DNA of 64,000 bases from Apostichopus japonicus (taxonomy: Eukaryota > Echinodermata > Holothuroidea > Aspidochirotida > Stichopodidae): NCBI RefSeq assembly GCF_037975245.1, contig NC_092565.1, positions 19,201,999 through 19,265,998 on the forward strand, in the 5' to 3' direction. The position numbers were made by a program, and so were the translations under genes. Shown piece by piece: positions 60,101 to 64,000 of this stretch. Under the pieces are notes generated by a model. The model was not told the origin of the DNA, did not search any database, and saw only the letters and a program-made list of their open reading frames with translations. Each line of letters starts with the position of its first letter. Position 1 is the first letter of the stretch.

Positions 60101-63050
60101 ACTACAATATTATAAGGTAAACCACAAAAAAAGTCTTTGTAATTGATTTTTTAAACTTACTTTTTGATTTGTACAAGAAAAACAAAAGAAATACAAGATC
60201 AAAATTCCACGATGATCGATCATTAGTAATAACTTTGCAAAAAGTACTCTAAGTTTGAATTAGCCAATCAGAAACCTCCTCTAGATATTTAGTTAGCCAA
60301 TCGAACCTGGCGATTTTTCTTGCACTACAAGGGTTGAACACACAAAATATCACCTACAGGAGGATTTTTGTTGGTTGGATATGTAGATTGCAATAGCATT
60401 TTTAATCAATCCTTCCAAAAGATATATCAAAACTGTTCCATTTCATTCTATTGACCACTATCCGGGGTATTTGATGCAAGAACTACAGAAATTGATGGAA
60501 ATCTTACGTGATGATGGAAGAACAATATGCTTGAGTTTATTTCCACCAAATATTAATGGTACAATCGCGTATATACAAATAAATACAAAAGGGGCGAAGA
60601 GGACTGAAGGAGAAAGGCTTTTTTACGAGCAGGCCCACCGTCAAACATAATCATAAAAGACCCACAATGCATCTCACCTTACAACCCTCGCAGGAATGAA
60701 CTCCGTAGTGAAAACCGGATGCCTTGTCACCACAGACTCTACACTTCATCGGAAGATCAATGTGATCGGGATATTTGCTGTTATTAGACCCTGAAATAAC
60801 AACAGGAAAAAAAAAGTAAACAAATATTAAAATAGCTTTTCCCTATGTCTCAGATTGCCCAAACCTGATAAGTTAACCAAAGTTTATGTGTATTACTCCT
60901 TGTACGTTCATTTGTTTGTACGTTCGTCCATTTGTCCGTTCCTTCTTTCGTTCATTCTTTCTTACTTTCCTTTTTTCTTTTCTTACAAAGGTTGGCATAA
61001 ATGTGAGCAGCTAGAACAGCGTTCATCAATGAATATGGCCTCTTCAAGTTCAATCTGATATGCAAAATATCCAGCTTATGAAATAACTCCAAAGCAATTA
61101 ATTTTTTATTTCAAATTTTTGACTCGCTGTTTTTCGAGACACTTTTTAAGTTTTGGTCTTCTTAAAGGGACTTGTAATCATCAATTCAAGAAACCCTTCC
61201 AGAGCAGTACACGTGAAGAAAGGTAAAAAGACAAACTTTATGAACGAAACTATTTTTAGTACATGATGGCATATTCTATCAATAACTTCCACACTATATT
61301 AAATGTCATAAAGTTATCAATAGCCCTATCCCACCTATAAATAGGGTAGACTTTGAACAAGCAGACAAGTTGTTTCTGCCAAATTTGAAAGGTTTACATA
61401 CTTTTACGACAGAGAGCCCTTCAAAATGAGTGCCCATTTGACGAGTTTATATGAGACGCATTTAAATATTGTTTGAATTGGGGCTCAATCATCCCGTTTT
61501 ATAATGTACAAGGGTTACCGGTTGTACTCACTACGGATATGACGAAGCTGCCTCGAAAAGAAATAAACCCGGGCAAGCCACGTAGAAAGTATCAGATTTA
61601 ATTTTTTGCTACCAGGCCAATGATAGTTTATGCCAAGCTAAATCCAAGTCTTGGTCAGGACAACAGGACTTGGTCAGGACAACACCTTTATGTTCAGGTT
61701 GATGTTATCTTATAGCAGGAGCAGTTATCATGCATAATCCATTGAAACTGTCCGACCAATTATGTTGTGTTTATGCCTTATTCCCACTAAATGTCTTGAT
61801 AGCACATTGTGATAATAAAGATGAGGCCTAGGAGAGGGGGAGGGAGAAGGGGAAATTACAAGGTCCAAATACTAGTTGTTATATTGGTAAAAAATGTAGT
61901 TTCTTCATGAAGTAAAATGGCTGAAATCTCACATAAATGTGTCAATATCACATTATTTCTCAGAGTTAAACTTTGTAGCTAATGAGCACGGTCCATTCCG
62001 AGAGTGGTTCCGAGAGTGGTTCACTGTCAGGACAGGGGACTGGGGAGAGCAGGGATAGGAGAGCGGGAGGGAAAAAAAGGGGGGAGGAAGGAGAATGGAT
62101 ATATGGGAAATGTTGGAATCAAAATTTACTCAGAGTCTTTACATCCTTTCACTCTTAAATTACTTACAATAAACATTAATTGAAATCGTTAACAAAGGGA
62201 CGATTAAGAGAAGCGAGTGAAAATGAAGGGGAATGAGAGAGAGGCATCAAGCTTGGTGGCACCTACTCTATTTTAGAGGTCGAAATGGTACCCTCAGTTT
62301 CAGATAAACCAGGAAAGAAATGATGAAAAGTGCACATTATCCAATATCTATTAAAAACGTACTTTCTTAACGATAGAAAAGTTGGATAATAAATTCTGGA
62401 GCTAGTTCCAGACAACCTCGGACCATGAAATTACTGCAGTTAATTTCTACCCAACCGCAGAGTTCTAGAATCATTTTTGAAAGGTAACCTTCAAAATTTA
62501 AAACATTTTGTGGCATCTGTAATATCCCAATCTGACTATTTGACCTGCTTTTTTTTTTTCCTTCGACAATTGCAAGAATTTTTAGTACCACCATATAACC
62601 GTCTTCCTGCTACCAAAGTTCTTTTTTGTTGACTTTCATTTGACTGACTTTACATAGCCCTTATCGAACGAATAGAGCGCTATTTGATGGAATAGACACA
62701 CAGATGTGTATCTTTGGTAATCATATTATAATATTTCCTTGCTTATCCTTAGTAAAACAACTTTTGGAGAAGATTTATTGAATATGCCTCAACTGTTATC
62801 TGTGGTTCGTGACTACTGTACAATTTCTTGGTAAACATCTTTGCTTACCTAGTCCTGACCTTTGCTCATAACTTTTGCAACTGGCACCACTCATTACACC
62901 TATGAATTTGACCTGGGATAAGCCTTTTAATAGATTGGGACTGGCTCCTAAAAAGTTGTTAAAATTTAGTGGACATGTCTGGGTACTAGGGTAAACGTAC
63001 TTCGGTGGTGATGATACAACACAATCTTTTACCTTAGGATGCCGGCTCAT
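48204..63050 (-). CDS. PPAR-like nuclear receptor (NR1C type)
   Basis: This is a ligand-regulated transcription factor. Vertebrate PPARs pair with RXR and control lipid-metabolism genes. Seven exons in consistent phase give 439 residues: 62849-63050, 60678-60790, 59729-59879, 56327-56544, 53960-54112, 51260-51494, 48204-48451. Zinc finger 1 (C84, C87, C101, C104) is [20 protein letters not shown], with P-box CEGCK. Zinc finger 2 spans C121, C129, C139 and C142, followed by [13 protein letters not shown] and [10 protein letters not shown], close to the PPAR C-terminal extension. The ligand-binding domain (229-439) has [27 protein letters not shown] and the AF-2 core PLLKEIY. The first exon (start at 63050) is supported by phase (G|GG) and total length; it is less certain, and an in-frame ATG lies upstream at 63125. 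The D-box is longer than in vertebrate PPARs. Confidence 0.88.
48541..48790 (+). mobile_element. tRNA-derived SINE
   Basis: A near-intact tRNA-like head has an A box (gtggccgagtggataaaggc, 48547-48566) and a perfect B box (ggttcgatccc, 48610-48620). A body of about 160 bases follows, ending in attattatt-type sequence. It has the long variable arm of a Ser/Leu-type tRNA. It sits in the last PPAR intron, 90 bases from the final exon's acceptor, antisense to the gene. The good box conservation suggests a young insertion. Confidence 0.8.
51495..53959. other. PPAR intron, no feature seen
   Basis: The sequence is AT-rich and without recognisable repeats or exons. The 80-codon plus-strand open frame at 53553-53795 has no splice or protein support. 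Confidence 0.5.
54968..55335. mobile_element. MITE-like element with short terminal inverted repeats
   Basis: The 368-base interval begins taggcgtaggagcc and ends gcctcctaagccta, 14-base inverted termini matching at 12 positions. The flanks are catgca and catgta, a possible imperfect target duplication. The interior includes a ggggggctg tract, two ttgcccgaa segments, a cgcgctttacgcgcg block and the palindrome-like gggggctgcagcccc near the right end. No coding capacity is seen, so it looks like a non-autonomous DNA transposon in a PPAR intron. Confidence 0.6.
56545..59100. other. PPAR intron, no clear feature
   Basis: No exon with phase support was found. A short TA-rich tract (57125-57165) is the only repeat noted. 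The 122-codon and 101-codon minus-strand frames near 58.0-58.8 kb lack splice signals and family motifs. Confidence 0.45.
59105..59400. repeat. Degenerate gagtacaa repeat
   Basis: The octamer gagtacaa and close variants (aagtacaa, gagtacca, gaatacat) recur about twenty times over 300 bases at irregular spacing, with a local longer period (agtttgcaaatttggg, aacttgcaaacttgga). It is intronic in PPAR, downstream of the zinc-finger-2 exon. Confidence 0.8.
59729..60790 (-). CDS. Nuclear-receptor DNA-binding domain exons
   Basis: Two exons encode the two zinc fingers, split after CEGCK|GFFRR, the intron position commonly seen in nuclear receptor genes. Exon 60678-60790 encodes finger 1 and exon 59729-59879 encodes finger 2 with the start of the C-terminal extension ([12 protein letters not shown]). 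All eight zinc-binding cysteines are present, plus C147 in QKC. The spacing between the first two cysteines of finger 2 is seven residues (PYLQTEP). Confidence 0.93.
60791..62848. other. PPAR intron, no clear feature
   Basis: T-rich and purine-rich simple tracts occur (60940-60985, 61830-61855, 62040-62095). No phase-consistent exon was seen between the presumed first coding exon and the zinc-finger-1 exon. Confidence 0.45.
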
Positions 63051-64000
63051 ATCAAGTGCGGGTAAAGGGGTTAGATAGCGTTCATTTGATATCGTTACCA
63101 CGGTGACAATGATAAACAATAGCAATCTATTTATACGTGCAATGAGTGTATGACATACTTTATATTGCTCTGATCATTGGTTGGTTCAACAAATATTTGG
63201 TGCATTCATGTGCAAAGTACACAGTTAATTATTATACAAACTGACGGGGACAAAATGCAAAGGCGAACAAGATGTTAGGCTTCAGGTTAGTATATGAAAA
63301 CCCTGTACACTAGGTAACAAAGGTTTAAAGAATGCACGCACAGTAAAAAAGGAGTTTACGTTTGACTAGGTTTTATCAACAACATGACATGTGCCATAAA
63401 GATAATTGTCAAGCAGCATGTTATTGTGAATAATCTTACTCTTGCAGTTATTTTTTTTTAGGGGTGGGGTGGGGGGGGATAGTTTCAAATTCCCTCAAGA
63501 CGTGAAATGCAAAATATTCAACCTCATCATCCCTGCTGCCGGTAGTGTGCAAAAAGGGGAGGGGCCATGGGACACCATGCCAGTTATTATAAAAGGTTAC
63601 CCATAAAAGCTTGAATTTATGCTGACAGGATTCGCAAACTATTTACCCATGAAAGAGTAATTGTTCAGTTGAGGATGAACTATTGAACAAGTGATGTCAC
63701 CAGCCTTCCTAACACCCTCCCGTCCTCATAAACCTCCCCTCCTCACTCCCTTCCCTTAACTCTCTCCTCCTCGCAACCTTCCCTTAACCCTCCCCTCCTC
63801 ACACCAGTATCTTAACCCTCCCCTCCTCACACCAGTATCTTAACCCTCCCCTTCTCACACTCTTCCCTAAACCCTTCATTCCTCACACCTTTCTCTTAAC
63901 CCTCCCCTCCTCCTCACACTCTTCCCTAAACCTCCCTCCTCCTTCCTTTGTTCATGTCTTACTTCTCCCAAACTACTGCAGCTTACAATATCAACTAATT
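63051..64000. other. Upstream flank of PPAR with CT-rich tandem repeat
   Basis: No exon is supported. Positions about 63760-63935 hold an imperfect C/T-rich minisatellite (ttaaccctcccctcctcaca, with variants such as cttccctaaacc). Upstream untranslated exons of PPAR may lie here or beyond the window. Confidence 0.55.

Overview
This is a eukaryotic (animal) genomic window. It is AT-rich, with many short exons that use GT/AG splice sites, large introns, and abundant micro- and minisatellites, tRNA-derived SINEs and other dispersed repeats. A PPAR-type nuclear receptor next to a canonical SLU7 splicing factor points to a bilaterian. Protein divergence and repeat content suggest a marine invertebrate, possibly an echinoderm such as a sea cucumber; the taxon is an inference held at low confidence. 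All exon models were assembled by hand from acceptor and donor motifs, reading-frame phase and protein similarity recalled from the families. Nothing was aligned by computer.

Layout. (1) 1-2.3 kb: the edge of a minus-strand gene with one SPRY-like exon (633-720) and a second probable exon (1481-1580). (2) 2.3-27.0 kb, minus strand: a 28-exon gene for a predicted 1278-residue protein. It has an N-terminal membrane anchor, armadillo-like repeats encoded mostly one repeat per exon, a low-complexity linker and a C-terminal B30.2/SPRY domain. Its introns hold most of the satellites. (3) 27.0-28.1 kb: a short divergent spacer, probably a bidirectional promoter. (4) 28.1-39.0 kb, plus strand: SLU7, 15 coding exons, 588 residues. 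(5) 39-48 kb: a gap between convergent genes, mostly featureless, with a weak candidate plus-strand gene end (40.6-44.5 kb). (6) 48.2-63.05 kb, minus strand: a PPAR-like nuclear receptor, 7 coding exons, 439 residues. (7) 63-64 kb: flank with a CT-rich tandem repeat.

Most interesting signals. SLU7, a factor that helps choose 3' splice sites, carries a duplicated 3' splice site in its own gene; using the copy would introduce an early stop codon. A 32-bp minisatellite of about 25 units has expanded from an exon/5' splice-site boundary of the ARM-SPRY gene, so every unit carries a GTAAGT donor. A dispersed repeat ends in a fold matching most of a minimal hammerhead ribozyme, like those described in Penelope-like elements and retrozymes. 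The PPAR has an enlarged D-box and has lost part of the fatty-acid-binding polar network. A perfect 25-bp intronic hairpin could be a small-RNA precursor.

The three main genes have unrelated functions (a membrane-anchored scaffold, a spliceosome factor, a ligand-regulated transcription factor). No shared pathway is evident apart from the divergent promoter linking ARM-SPRY and SLU7.
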